Positions 15,572 to 26,300 of a stretch of 64,000 nt of DNA are shown one piece after another; the stretch's first letter is position 1; the number at the start of each line of letters is the position of its first letter. The notes beneath the pieces are model-generated. The model worked only from the letters and a program-made list of their open reading frames with translations, was not told the origin of the DNA and searched no databases. Origin of the DNA: Ruminococcus flavefaciens (GTDB lineage: Bacteria > Bacillota > Clostridia > Oscillospirales > Ruminococcaceae); NCBI RefSeq assembly GCF_900143025.1, contig NZ_FRCT01000005.1, positions 218,310-282,309 on the forward strand, read 5' to 3'. Made by a program: the position numbers and the translations under genes.

Positions 15572-16216
15572 GTGAAAAAGAGTGTATACAGCCTTGTCCT
15601 AATGGACGATGTTATAAAAGCTGTGGACAAAGAGGCTTACAGGCTGGGGACGAGCCGCTCAAATCTTATAAATCAGATACTTGCAGAGCATTTATCCTGT
15701 GTTACCCCCGAAATGCGTATGAGGGAGATATTTGAACAGGTGGCAGAGCTGGTCAGCAGCAGCTTCCTGATACAGGAACAGCGTTCGCCGTCACTTATGA
15801 CCGTAAAAACCGCGCTGGAATATAAGTACAGACCTACTATAAATTATAAGGTGGAGCTGGAACGATCGCCGTCGGATCATATCGGTACTCTCAGAGTTAA
15901 CATAAGGACGCAGAGCTCGGCGCTTATTGATATGTTTCACAGCTTTTTTGCCTATCGTGCAAAGCTTGAAAAAACGTATCTGCAACAGCTTGGTATAAAT
16001 AAGTACAGCTGCGAGATAGGTGACGGAAGCTTTTCGAGGGCTCTTATAAATACCGGAAAGCTTACGGGAGAACAGCTTGGCGAAGCAATAGGCGAGTACA
16101 TCAAGGATCTTGACCACGCCGTAAAGGTGTATTTTGCGGATCCTGCCAACTTTGGCGAGAGCGCACATATTCTTGAAAAGAATTACCGATTGCTGTTAAG
16201 CAGGTATATTATTTAG
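15572..16216 (+). CDS. Ribbon-helix-helix domain protein of unknown function
   Basis: A 214-residue protein from the GTG at 15572. The promoter position rules out earlier starts except ATG 15548, which would be leaderless. The N-terminus is a CopG/Arc-like ribbon-helix-helix (VYSLVLMDDVIKAVDKEAYR, LGTSRSNLINQILAEHL, about residues 4-42). The remaining ~165 residues are a mixed alpha/beta domain with no family I recognise (YKVELERSPS, LRVNIRTQSS, LIDMFHSFFAYRA). The length suggests a regulator with an extra dimerisation or sensing domain rather than a small antitoxin. It sits between the candidate sRNA and clpB. Confidence 0.65.
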   Translation: MKKSVYSLVLMDDVIKAVDKEAYRLGTSRSNLINQILAEHLSCVTPEMRMREIFEQVAELVSSSFLIQEQRSPSLMTVKTALEYKYRPTINYKVELERSPSDHIGTLRVNIRTQSSALIDMFHSFFAYRAKLEKTYLQQLGINKYSCEIGDGSFSRALINTGKLTGEQLGEAIGEYIKDLDHAVKVYFADPANFGESAHILEKNYRLLLSRYII

Positions 16217-16282
16217 TAAGCAAAAAAGAGTATTCAATGAATAATTTTTGATAAGAAAGAAAATGTGAATGGAGGAATAAAT

Positions 16283-18880
16283 ATGAATGCAGAGAAATTG
16301 ACACAGAAATCCATTGACGCTGTTAGAAAAGCGCAGAGCATCGCTGTAATGCTCTCAAATTCCGTTATCGAGCCTATACACCTGCTTGCAGGACTGGTTC
16401 GTCAGGAAAACGGACTTATACCGCAGCTCCTTAAAAAGATGAATATAGACGAGGATATCTTCGACTCTGAGGTTGAGAAGAAGATGAACCTTCTCCCGAA
16501 GGTAACGGGAAGCGGCAGAAGCAGTAATATCGGCATATCGGCTGAGTGCGACAGAGTTCTCACATCGGCTGAGGGCATCGCTGCAAATATGAAGGACGAA
16601 TTCGTTTCCGTAGAGCATCTTATGCTTGCTCTTATCGACAGCAAGGACAGAGATGTTTCACAGCTTTTCGGCACATTCAATATCACCCGTGACAGCTTTC
16701 TCAGCGCACTTATGTCCGTCAGAGGAAATACCAGAGTCACCAGTGAAAATCCGGAGGATACCTACGATGTGCTCACAAAATACGGTCAGGAGCTTGTCGG
16801 GCTTGCCAGGAGAAATAAACTCGACCCCGTTATCGGACGTGACAGCGAGATACGAAACGTTATCCGCATACTCTCAAGAAAAACGAAAAATAACCCTGTG
16901 CTCATCGGTGAACCGGGCGTTGGTAAAACTGCGATCGCTGAGGGACTTGCCCTTCGTATCGTGGCAGGAGATGTCCCCGACAGCCTTAAAGACCGCAAGG
17001 TCTTCTCGCTTGATATGGGAGCTCTCGTCGCAGGAGCAAAGTACAGAGGCGAATTTGAGGAGCGTCTGAAGGCTGTCCTCAATGAGATAAAGAACAGCAA
17101 CGGACAGATACTTCTCTTTATTGATGAGCTCCACACTATCGTTGGTGCAGGAAAGACCGACGGTGCTATGGACGCAGGCAACCTTTTAAAGCCTATGCTT
17201 GCAAGAGGTGAGCTCCACTGTATCGGTGCTACCACACTTAATGAGTACCGTCAGTACATCGAAAAAGACCCTGCTCTTGAAAGACGTTTCCAGCCTGTTA
17301 TGGTCGATGAGCCAAGCGTTGAGGATACTATATCCATACTTCGTGGACTCAAGGAGCGTTATGAGGTCTTCCACGGCGTAAAGATAAGCGATAATGCACT
17401 TATTTCGGCAGCAATGCTTTCAAATCGTTATATAACAGACCGTTTCCTCCCAGATAAGGCTATTGACCTTATAGATGAGGCTTGTGCGACTATACGTACT
17501 GAAATGGACTCCATGCCAACTGAGCTGGACGTTATCTCACGTAAGATAGTACAGCTGGAAATTGAAGAAGCTGCGCTCAAAAAGGAAAGCGACAATATCT
17601 CTCAGGAACACCTTGAGGAGATTCAGAAGGAGCTTGCAGAGCTGCGTGAGAAGTTCAACAGCATGAAGGCTAAGTGGGAAAACGAAAAGAATGATATCTC
17701 CGCTGTTCAGAAGCTCCGTGAGGAGATAGAGCGTACAGGCGGCGAGATAGATAAGGCTGAGCGTGAGTACGACCTTAACAAGGCTGCTGAGCTGAAATAC
17801 GGCAAGCTGCCGCAGCTCCAGAAAGAACTGGAGGAGCTTGAAAAGCAGGCAGAGCATGACGTGGAGAATGGCAGACTCCTCCGTGATAAGGTAACAGAGG
17901 ACGAGATCGCAAAGATCGTATGCCGCTGGACAGGTATCCCTGTATCAAAGCTTATGGAAGGCGAAAAGGAAAAGATACTGGGACTGGAAGGACTTCTCCA
18001 TAAGAGAGTCATCGGACAGGACGAGGCTGTTACAAAGGTAAGCGAAGCTATACTGCGTTCTCGTGCAGGTATACAGGCTCCCGACAGACCTATCGGTTCA
18101 TTCCTCTTCCTCGGTCCTACAGGTGTGGGCAAGACAGAGCTTGCAAAGGCACTCTCAGAGATACTCTTTGACGATGAGAGAAATATTATCCGTATCGACA
18201 TGAGCGAATATATGGAGAAATTCAGCGTAAGCAGACTCATTGGTGCGCCTCCAGGATATGTTGGTTATGATGAGGGCGGTCAGCTCACAGAGGCAGTCCG
18301 CAGAAAGCCGTACTCTGTAGTTCTCTTTGATGAGATAGAAAAGGCTCACCCCGATGTGTTCAATATACTGCTTCAGGTGCTTGATGACGGTCGTATCACA
18401 GACTCACAGGGCAGAACAGTTGATTTCAAGAATACTATTATAATACTCACATCTAATTTAGGTTCTCCGTATATACTTGAAGGTATTGACGAAAACGGTG
18501 AGATAACCGATGAGGCACGTTCACAGGTAGAGGGACTTCTTAAAACGCAGTTCAGACCTGAGTTCCTCAACCGTCTTGATGAGATAATCTTCTATAAGCC
18601 GCTGGCTAAAACAGAGATAATCAAGATAGTTGACCTTATGTTGGCTGACCTTCAGAAGCGTCTGGACGACAAGCATATACGTATAAATGTAAGCGAGGCT
18701 GCTAAGAATTATATCGTTGAGTGCGGTTATGATCCTAATTTCGGTGCAAGACCGCTCAGAAGATTTATTCAGCGCAATGTTGAGACACTTGCGGCTAAGC
18801 GTATAATAGGCGGCAACCTTTCCGCAGGCGATGTCATTGATATAGACATAGACGCAAACGGCAAGCTGGTCGCAGATTGA
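16283..18880 (+). CDS. clpB: ATP-dependent disaggregase ClpB
   Basis: An 865-residue Hsp100 protein with SD GGAGG before ATG 16283. An N-terminal Clp-N double repeat lies at about 1-145. NBD1 has Walker A GEPGVGKT at 209-216 and Walker [10 protein letters not shown]. The middle coiled-coil domain of about 110 residues ([20 protein letters not shown]) marks ClpB/ClpE-length proteins rather than ClpC/ClpA. NBD2 has Walker A GPTGVGKT at 611-618, with a sensor GARPLRR near the C-terminus. No ClpP-binding IGF/IGL loop is evident. With DnaK it unfolds aggregates after stress. No CIRCE operator or clear promoter was seen upstream, so regulation is undetermined. Confidence 0.95.
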   Translation: MNAEKLTQKSIDAVRKAQSIAVMLSNSVIEPIHLLAGLVRQENGLIPQLLKKMNIDEDIFDSEVEKKMNLLPKVTGSGRSSNIGISAECDRVLTSAEGIAANMKDEFVSVEHLMLALIDSKDRDVSQLFGTFNITRDSFLSALMSVRGNTRVTSENPEDTYDVLTKYGQELVGLARRNKLDPVIGRDSEIRNVIRILSRKTKNNPVLIGEPGVGKTAIAEGLALRIVAGDVPDSLKDRKVFSLDMGALVAGAKYRGEFEERLKAVLNEIKNSNGQILLFIDELHTIVGAGKTDGAMDAGNLLKPMLARGELHCIGATTLNEYRQYIEKDPALERRFQPVMVDEPSVEDTISILRGLKERYEVFHGVKISDNALISAAMLSNRYITDRFLPDKAIDLIDEACATIRTEMDSMPTELDVISRKIVQLEIEEAALKKESDNISQEHLEEIQKELAELREKFNSMKAKWENEKNDISAVQKLREEIERTGGEIDKAEREYDLNKAAELKYGKLPQLQKELEELEKQAEHDVENGRLLRDKVTEDEIAKIVCRWTGIPVSKLMEGEKEKILGLEGLLHKRVIGQDEAVTKVSEAILRSRAGIQAPDRPIGSFLFLGPTGVGKTELAKALSEILFDDERNIIRIDMSEYMEKFSVSRLIGAPPGYVGYDEGGQLTEAVRRKPYSVVLFDEIEKAHPDVFNILLQVLDDGRITDSQGRTVDFKNTIIILTSNLGSPYILEGIDENGEITDEARSQVEGLLKTQFRPEFLNRLDEIIFYKPLAKTEIIKIVDLMLADLQKRLDDKHIRINVSEAAKNYIVECGYDPNFGARPLRRFIQRNVETLAAKRIIGGNLSAGDVIDIDIDANGKLVAD

Positions 18881-18890
18881 TAAATAAAAC

Positions 18891-18942
18891 AAAGCCATAG
18901 TTTTCCTGATGAAAAGTCGGAAATACTATGGCTTTTTATTTT
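18891..18942 (+). terminator. Intrinsic terminator after clpB
   Basis: An 11-bp stem AAAGCCATAGT/ACTATGGCTTT (18891-18901, 18925-18935) followed by a T-rich run. Confidence 0.9.
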
Positions 18943-19221
18943 TTTGATGGCTAAAGGTCAAGTGCAAAAGTCGGATATTTTGGGCGTGTTCACAAAATAT
19001 TAAGAAAATCAGAGACGAAAACGTTGATTTTTTTACCTTCAAAGAGCTGAAATCACTCTATATTTCGGAATATTTTAGACATAATATACAAAAAGTAAAA
19101 TAAAAAATGGGCGGCAGCACCGTTTTCAACGGAAAATAGGCAAATTCTATGGCGGTTTTGAATAAAAATGGGGCGGTATACAGCCAAATATAGGTGGATT
19201 TGTCATTTTTTTTTGAAATTC

Positions 19222-19250
19222 TTGACAAATCGTTATAAAGGGTATATAAT
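19222..19250 (+). promoter_or_regulatory. Consensus promoter of the HU gene
   Basis: TTGACA at 19222-19227, exactly 17 bp, then TATAAT at 19245-19250, a full consensus in line with high HU expression. The AT-rich 18943-19221 before it holds no gene or hairpin that I can support. Confidence 0.88.
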
Positions 19251-19285
19251 TCAATTGTAAAATCTATTTTATGGAGGATAAAACT

Positions 19286-19561
19286 ATGACAAAGACCGAG
19301 TTAATCAGTGCAGTTGCCGACAAGGCTGACTTCACAAAGAAGAACGCAGAGACTGCTGTAAACGCTATCATCTCAACAATTACAGATGCTCTCGCAAGCG
19401 GTGAGAAGGTTTCAATCGTAGGCTTTGGAACATTTGAAGTACGTGACCGTAAGGAGAAGCAGGTAATCAATCCTCAGACAAAGAAGATGATGACAGCTCC
19501 TGCATCAAAGGCTCCTGCTTTCAAGGCTGGTCAGGCATTCAAGAACGCTGTTAACAAGTAA
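19286..19561 (+). CDS. hup: DNA-binding protein HU
   Basis: A 91-residue HU/IHF-family nucleoid protein. The start MTKTELISAVADKADFTKKN is the family start, with GGAGG 8 nt before ATG 19286. The saddle and arm region is present (GFGTFEVRDRKEKQVINPQT, residues 45-64), as is the terminal FKAGQAFKNAVN. Homodimers bend DNA without sequence specificity. The gene directly downstream (18 nt) encodes a Lys/Ala-rich H1-like protein, so the two may be expressed together from the consensus promoter as a chromatin pair. Confidence 0.97.
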   Translation: MTKTELISAVADKADFTKKNAETAVNAIISTITDALASGEKVSIVGFGTFEVRDRKEKQVINPQTKKMMTAPASKAPAFKAGQAFKNAVNK

Positions 19562-19579
19562 TTCAAGGAGGATACTATC

Positions 19580-20011
19580 ATGGCAGAAAAGAAGACTGCA
19601 GATACAAAAGTAGTTGAGACAGCTGCTGTTGCAGCTGATACAAAGGCAACAGCTGAGAAGAAGGCATCTGCTGCTAAGGCAACAGCTGCAAAGAAGCCTG
19701 CTGAAAAGAAGGCAACAGCTGCAAAGAAGGCTCCTGCTGCAAAGAAGCCTGCTGAGAAGAAAGCAACAACTGCAAAGAAGCCGGCTGCTGAGAAGAAGCC
19801 TGCTGCTAAGAAGACTGCAGCTGCTGTTGAAAGCAAGGTAGTGATCCAGGGAAGAGGCACAGAGGTAAATACCGATGAGCTTATCAAGAAGGCAATAAAG
19901 GCTTCAGGCAAGAAGAATGCTGAGAAGGTTGATCTTTATGTTATTCCTGAGGCAAACAAGGTTTACTATGTAATTGATGGTGTGCCAAGCGGCGACATCG
20001 ATCTCTTCTAA
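19580..20011 (+). CDS. Histone H1-like Lys/Ala-rich protein with C-terminal DUF6465-like domain
   Basis: A 143-residue protein with SD AAGGAGGA before the ATG. Residues 1-85 are repeats of AAKKPAEKKATAAKK-type units, as in the tails of eukaryotic H1 and of bacterial H1-like proteins. Such tails bind DNA backbone or RNA without specificity. Residues 86-143 form a compact acidic-basic domain (KVVIQGRGTEVNTDELIKKA, YVIPEANKVYYVIDGVPSGD) that I associate with DUF6465 of Clostridia, which has no known function. The 18-nt spacing to HU and the shared promoter suggest a nucleoid role; this is inference. Confidence 0.75.
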   Translation: MAEKKTADTKVVETAAVAADTKATAEKKASAAKATAAKKPAEKKATAAKKAPAAKKPAEKKATTAKKPAAEKKPAAKKTAAAVESKVVIQGRGTEVNTDELIKKAIKASGKKNAEKVDLYVIPEANKVYYVIDGVPSGDIDLF

Positions 20012-20020
20012 GAATTCTTT

Positions 20021-20046
20021 AAGCTCCGCTTTATGCGGAGCTTTTT
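20021..20046 (+). terminator. Intrinsic terminator after the H1-like gene
   Basis: A 9-bp stem AAGCTCCGC/GCGGAGCTT (20021-20029, 20035-20043) with a TTTAT loop and T-tract. Confidence 0.93.
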
Positions 20047-20066
20047 GTATATATAAGCATAAACAA

Positions 20067-20422
20067 GGCTCTCCATAACCTCGATACCCATATAGCAGTT
20101 TTGTAGTATTTATTGAGAGAACCCCTTTTGAAAAAGGGGCTCCTCTGACGGAGGACGTCCCCTCTGTCACTGCGTGACATCTCCCCACACTGTGGGGAGT
20201 CACTCTCAAACTCTCTCCCGAAAACTTTCAGTTTTATTTTTTCTCAGATAGGGCACACCGAAAATAAAAAAGCCCTGCAAGTAATGCAGGGTGTGCCCTA
20301 TCTGAGAAAAAATCAGCTAAAAAAGTCTTTGGAAAGGGGTTCGGGGGAAAGCCTTTCTTCAGAAAGGTTTCCCCCGATAAATAGTATAAGCTTCTATATT
20401 AGTACCACGGTTACGGAGAGCC
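20067..20422. repeat. 356-bp non-coding element of nested inverted repeats (MITE-like)
   Basis: The ends are imperfect inverted repeats: GGCTCTCCATAACC at 20067-20080 against GGTTACGGAGAGCC at 20409-20422, one mismatch, with weaker pairing continuing inward. Inside are hairpins CCCCTTTT/AAAAGGGG (20122-20139), GTCAC/GTGAC, CTCCCCACA/TGTGGGGAG (20181-20199) and a ~16-bp stem at 20342-20376. A 23-bp perfect inverted repeat at 20237-20312 is also present. There is no transposase. It lies between two convergent genes. This looks like a miniature element or dispersed palindromic repeat, perhaps one inserted in another. Confidence 0.65.
20237..20312. repeat. Perfect 23-bp inverted repeat around an internal hairpin
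   Basis: The arms 20237-20259 and 20290-20312 are exact reverse complements (left arm begins TTTTTTCTCAGATAGGG). A second stem CCCTGCA/TGCAGGG (20273-20279, 20285-20291) lies between and slightly overlaps the right arm. Both strands end in a T-run, so it could end transcription in both directions. Bases 20423-20593 beyond the outer element contain nothing I can support. Confidence 0.75.
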
Positions 20423-20593
20423 TTTTAACTATATCATGGTTTTATTGGGGCTTGTGTAAAAACGTGTGTGTTAAGCTTATTCTGCGCTTTCGATAGTAAC
20501 CTTAAAGGAGATTTCTACATTAAGGCATAAAGTATAAGCGTAATAATATGTCGGATGAAAGTTTCATGAATATGTTTCAGTTGTTGTAACTAT

Positions 20594-22999
20594 TTAGATA
20601 ATTGTTTTATTAGTGACTGTTGTAACTACAGGCTGCTCGCTGTGGTTATTGTCCGATACAGGCTTTGGATCAATACCGAGGAGTATGCGTTGTATTGAAA
20701 GTGCGTCCAGAGTTGAAATTCCATCGCCGTTCATATCACCGAGTGCAATTCCTCTTTTTGTGATATGTTGTGCGTCAGTACCGTTTTCGCCGTACTTGTT
20801 AGGATTTGCAAGAGACTGCATTATAAGAACAACGTCGCCCATGTCGAGTGAACCGTCTCCGTTGGCATCTCCCTTATCGCCGCTGTATTCTTCAACTTCA
20901 AGTTCGCTGCGGATGATAGTATTTGTATCAGGAGAAACATAGATATTACCTGAAACAATGTCGCCCTTGCGGATATCTGAGTCAAAGCAACTGTTTATAG
21001 TGTAAGCACCAACGTTGCTTATAACAAATCCGTTTTCTGAACCGATAGTGAAGTCTGTAACCTCAGCGTTGTTGATCTTTACGAGCTTAGCTGACTTATC
21101 AGCTGAATTGATGTAGACTATAAAAGAGAATTCAACTGATTGTGTGTCATAAACAGTGCGGTCGGATGATTCACCTTCTACATTGCACTTGAAGCTGCCG
21201 TCTGTACCAATTTTTACGATATAAGTACCGCCCTTGAGTGTGTTGAACTCATCGGCTGAAACAGAAGTATCACCGTCAAGTGACTCTATCTTGATGTATT
21301 TAGGATAAATGTTTGTAACATTCCATATGTAATCAGTTCTTAAAGTTTCGCCGTTGCCCTTGTTTGACCACCTGCTTACGCTGTGATAAGCGTTGATAAC
21401 AAGACCACTCAGATCGAGTTTTTCACCCTCGTCATAGATAGTCTTTGTAGGGATAGTTTTTATCTTTTCGAAGTGGTCAACACCTGTACCGTACATCCAT
21501 CGCTCGGGTTCTGTATAAGTTGTTGAATTGTCGGGAACATCGTTATTTGTACCGCCGTAAGGGTAAGATACATTAGCTGTTGTGGTAGGGCTCGGGTTAT
21601 AGTGAGTTGTAACAGAATATAGATCAATGCTGAAAATATCATAGAGATAGTTTACAGCCATATAGCTTTGATTAGCAGTTACTATTATATTATCGCCCTT
21701 ATTGAGGCTCTTTAGTATTTCTGTGACTTTTTCATCGGAAAGACCGCCTTCGAGACGGAGAGAACTTAAAGTGTATTTTATACCGTTGCTGAGATAAAGC
21801 TCCTTATAGCTACCACAATCAGCATAGCTGTCGAAAGTACCTCTGAACGATGTGCGGTCATATTCTTTGACGCTTGTTACCGGAGCAGTTAACGTAGTTG
21901 TGATCGTAGTAGTTGTTACGGGCTGAGAAGTAACAGCTCTGCGGACAGTTACCTTAAATGATTGCTTAGCCATTCCTTCGCCTTCGCCGTATGTTACGTA
22001 GATAGTATAAGTACCCGGCTTCGTGTTGTCAAATTCAGATGAGTCTACCTTGAAATACTTTGAATCTATTGGCTGTGGGAAAGTATCTCCGAGCATTCCG
22101 AGAGAATCATATACGGTTCCGTATGCGCTTCCGCCTGTGAAATCAAGCTCTTCACCGATATTGTATTCGGTTTTTTCAGGAGGGATCAGGGAAAGAGCAT
22201 ATTGTTTCCAGTATTCTGTAGTAGCAGGCAATGTCGTGTTAATGCAGGTGGTCGTTGTCGTTATTGATGTCTGGACGCTTGTTGCTGTAGTTGTGCCTTC
22301 AAGAGTCTTTTCTATATTAATAATAGTATCAGAAGCTGAAAGGGTAACATTTATTATATTGCCCTTGCTGAGCGAATTGACGACCGCTGCAAGTGATTCG
22401 CCATATGGATATTTTTCGTTGTTGATGAAATAGAGATAACCATCCTCTGCATGGTCGAAAACGCCTGCGATACCGTGAACTTCATTATCCTCCACAGTTA
22501 CAGTGGTATCGTTTTCTGTGCTTGCACTTTTGAAAGTGATGATGTAATGATCGTCTGTATGCTCGGGATTATCCACATATGTATATTCCATATTCAGTTT
22601 TTCACCGACTTGGGGTTTGTGACCGAGCTTGTTTGTGAGGTGCTGTAATTCAAGGGGAGCATTGAAGAAGTATTTTCCTGCCTTGTCGAGAGTTACTGAA
22701 TCATTGTCGACAGCAGTTATAATACCGCTTGCGCTGGCTGTTATTGTAGGGAAACAGCATGAAGCAGCAGGATAGCAGTCATAACAAGCAGCACAGCCGT
22801 TTGAAGCAACCTGAATTTCGGATTTCGGTACGTTCTTATGACACATCATGCATTGCACCGTTTCGACCTCTTGTGTGTCATCAGCGGCTATAGCATTTAG
22901 TGGTGCCACCGTTGCGGTAGTGGTGGTCGGTGCAGCAGACAGCATAGATGCTGACATTGCAGCTGCAAGTGTGATTGATAATAATTTTTTGAATAGCAT
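20594..22999 (-). CDS. Secreted dockerin protein with N-terminal Cys cluster and Ig-like modules
   Basis: An 801-residue protein with SD AAAGGAGG before the ATG. A signal peptide covers about residues 1-39. A Cys-rich knuckle follows (CMMCHKNVP at 50-58, CAACYDC at 69-75, CC at 81-82), which could bind zinc. Several beta-rich modules are separated by Thr-rich linkers. At least two resemble bacterial Ig-like domains (YNIGEELDFTGGSAYGTVYD; YDEGEKLDLSGLVINAYH). The C-terminal type I dockerin has two calcium loops (DANGDGSLDMGDVVLIMQSL and GDMNGDGISTLDALSIQRIL). No catalytic domain is recognised, so it may be a structural or sugar-binding cellulosome part. Confidence 0.8.
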   Translation of the reverse strand: MLFKKLLSITLAAAMSASMLSAAPTTTTATVAPLNAIAADDTQEVETVQCMMCHKNVPKSEIQVASNGCAACYDCYPAASCCFPTITASASGIITAVDNDSVTLDKAGKYFFNAPLELQHLTNKLGHKPQVGEKLNMEYTYVDNPEHTDDHYIITFKSASTENDTTVTVEDNEVHGIAGVFDHAEDGYLYFINNEKYPYGESLAAVVNSLSKGNIINVTLSASDTIINIEKTLEGTTTATSVQTSITTTTTCINTTLPATTEYWKQYALSLIPPEKTEYNIGEELDFTGGSAYGTVYDSLGMLGDTFPQPIDSKYFKVDSSEFDNTKPGTYTIYVTYGEGEGMAKQSFKVTVRRAVTSQPVTTTTITTTLTAPVTSVKEYDRTSFRGTFDSYADCGSYKELYLSNGIKYTLSSLRLEGGLSDEKVTEILKSLNKGDNIIVTANQSYMAVNYLYDIFSIDLYSVTTHYNPSPTTTANVSYPYGGTNNDVPDNSTTYTEPERWMYGTGVDHFEKIKTIPTKTIYDEGEKLDLSGLVINAYHSVSRWSNKGNGETLRTDYIWNVTNIYPKYIKIESLDGDTSVSADEFNTLKGGTYIVKIGTDGSFKCNVEGESSDRTVYDTQSVEFSFIVYINSADKSAKLVKINNAEVTDFTIGSENGFVISNVGAYTINSCFDSDIRKGDIVSGNIYVSPDTNTIIRSELEVEEYSGDKGDANGDGSLDMGDVVLIMQSLANPNKYGENGTDAQHITKRGIALGDMNGDGISTLDALSIQRILLGIDPKPVSDNNHSEQPVVTTVTNKTII

Positions 23000-23049
23000 A
23001 AATATACCTCCTTTGTAAAATTTTCATGCCTTCTATTTATTAGACGTAC

Positions 23050-23081
23050 CACAATATGAAAACTCTCACATGAATATTGTG
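23050..23081 (-). promoter_or_regulatory. Inverted repeat in the leader of the leftward dockerin gene
   Basis: CACAATAT (23050-23057) and ATATTGTG (23074-23081) are perfect reverse complements 16 nt apart, 51 to 82 bases upstream of the start codon. It could be an operator or an mRNA hairpin. No clear -10/-35 pair was found for this gene. Confidence 0.35.
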
Positions 23082-23229
23082 AACATTTTGTTAAGAAATA
23101 TATAGTTTTTATTACGGTATATAATATAAAAATAGTAATATAATTACTGTTCAAGTCAATAATTGACAGATTGTGTGAGATAATAAATACTTATAGCACA
23201 AAATATCACCTAAGAAGTATTATATGTCA

Positions 23230-23258
23230 TTGAAAATAACTACATCGGAATATATAAT
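23230..23258 (+). promoter_or_regulatory. Promoter of the pectate lyase gene
   Basis: TTGAAA at 23230-23235, a 17-bp spacer and TATAAT at 23253-23258. A leader of about 60 nt follows, with GGAGG before the ATG. Confidence 0.75.
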
Positions 23259-23326
23259 ATAATCAGTGAGATAAGGATGCAATAGGCATACTTTTCAGAG
23301 GATATTAAAATCCGGAGGGATCTGTA

Positions 23327-26300
23327 ATGAGAAACACTAACTTTAAAAAAAGAGCAGCATCTGCTGCGGCTGCGGCTGTTATCACACTATCCGCGGCAGT
23401 CGGAACATCGGGAAACGTATTCACATCAGATGTCGGTCCATCTGTGATGACCGTGTATGCGGCTGAGAGCAGCGTGAAGGTACTCAGCTCGGCAGGCTAC
23501 GGCGAGGGCGTGTATGCCACATGGTCATCGGTATCGGGCGCATCGGGCTATAATGTCTATGTTGACGGCACTCAGATAGACAGTATGCTCATAAGACAGT
23601 ACAGCGGATACATGAGAGCTGATGCAGTAGGTCTCAGGGCAGGAAGCCACACTATTAAAATAGTACCTGTCATAGGCGGCAGGGAAGATGCTTCAAAGTC
23701 TGCCGAAACAAAGGTGAATGCATATGCACACGACAGAAGCGGTTTTGCTTTCGTAGGCGGCAGCGCAAGCGGTGCATACAATGCAGACGGCACTCTCAAG
23801 AGCAATGCCATTGTTGTTTACGTTACCAACTCAAATAAGGACAGTGTCACGGCAAGTATTGATGCTACAGGTAAGGGCGCAGAGACTCTTACAGGCGTGC
23901 AGAACATCATTACAGGCTATAAAAAGGGAAAAGAAGCGAGACCGTTAAATATACGCTTCATCGGAAACATCACGGATCCCTCAGTTCTCACTAAGGGCGA
24001 TCTTATGCTTGATTCAGTAAAGGCAGGCTGTACTGTTGAGGGAATTGGAAACGATGCGACTCTCAACGGCTTCGGACTTGTTATGAAAAACTGCTCAAAC
24101 GTTGAGGTAAGAAATCTCGGTTTTATGAACTGTAACAGCAACGAGGGCGATAACTGCGGTCTGCAGCAGAATAACGACCATGTGTGGGTGCATAACTGCG
24201 ACTTCTTCTACGGTGATGCAGGCTCCGATGCAGATCAGGTAAAGGGCGACGGAGCGCTTGATACAAAGACATCTACATATATAACTCATTCCTATAATCA
24301 TTTCTGGGACAACGGTAAGTGCAACTTACAGGGCATGAAGTCTGAGTCGACTGAGAATTACATCACATACCACCATAACTGGTACGATCACTCAGACTCC
24401 CGCCACCCCAGAATAAGGACCTGCTCGGTGCACTGCTACAATAACTATTTTGACGGCAATGCAAAGTACGGCGTAGGCGTTACAATGGGAGCTTCCTGCT
24501 TCGTTGAGAACAACTATTTCAGAAACTGCAAATATCCTATGCTCATATCCATGCAGGGCTCAGATGATATCACAGGAGGTACATTCTCAGGTGAAGCAGG
24601 CGGAGTTATAAAGTCCTTCGGCAATATTATGACAGGTCAGAAGGCTTATACTACCTATCAGCAGAATAATACGGATTTCGATGCTTATGAGGCATCGTCA
24701 AAAACAGAGAAAATAGGTTCCAATGTAAAGGCAAAAAGCGGCGGAACTTCATATAACAATTTCGATACATCGGGTGTCATGTACAGCTATACTCCCGACA
24801 ATGCCAAAGATGTACCTTCAATAGTAACTTCAAAGGCAGGCAGAGTTGACGGCGGCGATTTTAAGTGGCAGTTCAACAATGCTGTTGACGATGAGAGTTA
24901 TGCGGTAAATCAGGGACTCAAATCCGCACTTGTGGCATATAAGGGCAGTGTAACAGCTATCGGCAGCGGCTTCAAGGAGGATAATACTCCTGCACCTGTT
25001 GTAACGACAACAACGGTTCTTCAGCCTGTAGCTACTGATATAACTACTACAACTACAGTATCTCAGACATCTGCTGTGACCACAACAGTACAGTCTGTGG
25101 TTACTCCGGTAACAGGTGCAAATATAATCTTCGCTTCACCTAACGGCGGAGGCGACGGAAAGTCAGTAAGCTCTCCAACAGACGTACTTACAGCTATAAA
25201 ATCTGTACCAGCAGGCGGCACTATCTATCTGCTGGCAGGTACATACAAATGCAGCTCACCTATTATTATTGAAGAGAGCAATGCAGGCAAGGCAGGTTCA
25301 TACAAGACTATCACTCCTTGTCCAAATGCAGATGTAAAATTCGACTTCTCGGGTGAAGCTGTATCGGGCACTAACCGCGGCTTTGTCCTTGACGGCTCAT
25401 ACTGGCACTTCTACGGCTTTGAGATAGCAAATGCAGGCGACAACGGTATGCTTCTCTCAGGCGATAACAATATCATTGAAATGATGCTGTTTGACGGCAA
25501 TCAGGATACAGGTCTCCAGATATCAAGGTATAACGGTTCTTACACAAGTGTATCACAGTGGCCTTCAAATAACCTTGTAAAGAACTGCACATCGCGCAAT
25601 AACTGCGATGACGCAACAATGGAAAATGCAGACGGTTTTGCTGCAAAGCTTACCTGTGGTGAGGGCAATGTATTCGACGGCTGTATCGCATACTGTAACT
25701 CTGACGACGGCTGGGATTTATACGCAAAGACGGAAACAGGTCCTATAGGCGTTGTTACTATAAAGAATTGTATCTCATTCCGTAACGGTTTCACGGAAAA
25801 CGGCAAGGGCTACGGAGACTGTGACGGAAACGGCTTCAAGCTTGGCGGCGGCGGTGTTGGCACACGCCACATCGTTGAGAACTGCCTCGCATTCGAGAAC
25901 CTCAACTGCGGATTTACAGACAATAATAACCCGAAATTCGGCGATATGAAGAACTGCACCGCGTACAATAACGGTATCGGCGGCAAGGGCAAGGCAAACT
26001 ATATGGTATACCGCTGCGATACCTCTGCAACCTTCAACAGTGTTATTTCATACATCAACACAGGCAGGGTATCAAAGACAAATGCGGCAGGCATAAAGGT
26101 CTCAAATGACAAGTTTGTTGGAAATATGTCCAATTCAGTGTATTACAACAGCAAGTACTACTTTGCCAAGTCAAATACAACGATGACCAACGGTGCGAAG
26201 CTGGGCGATGTCATTACTCCTGCTGACGGCGATTTTATGACCCTTAACGTTGCTGCTATGGGTACGGATTTCCACAAGACATGGAGAAATGCAGACGGCT

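Noticed and set aside
18943..19221. A small gene or regulatory RNA between clpB and hup
   Set aside because: No frame with a ribosome-binding site, no strong hairpin and no terminator before the hup promoter.
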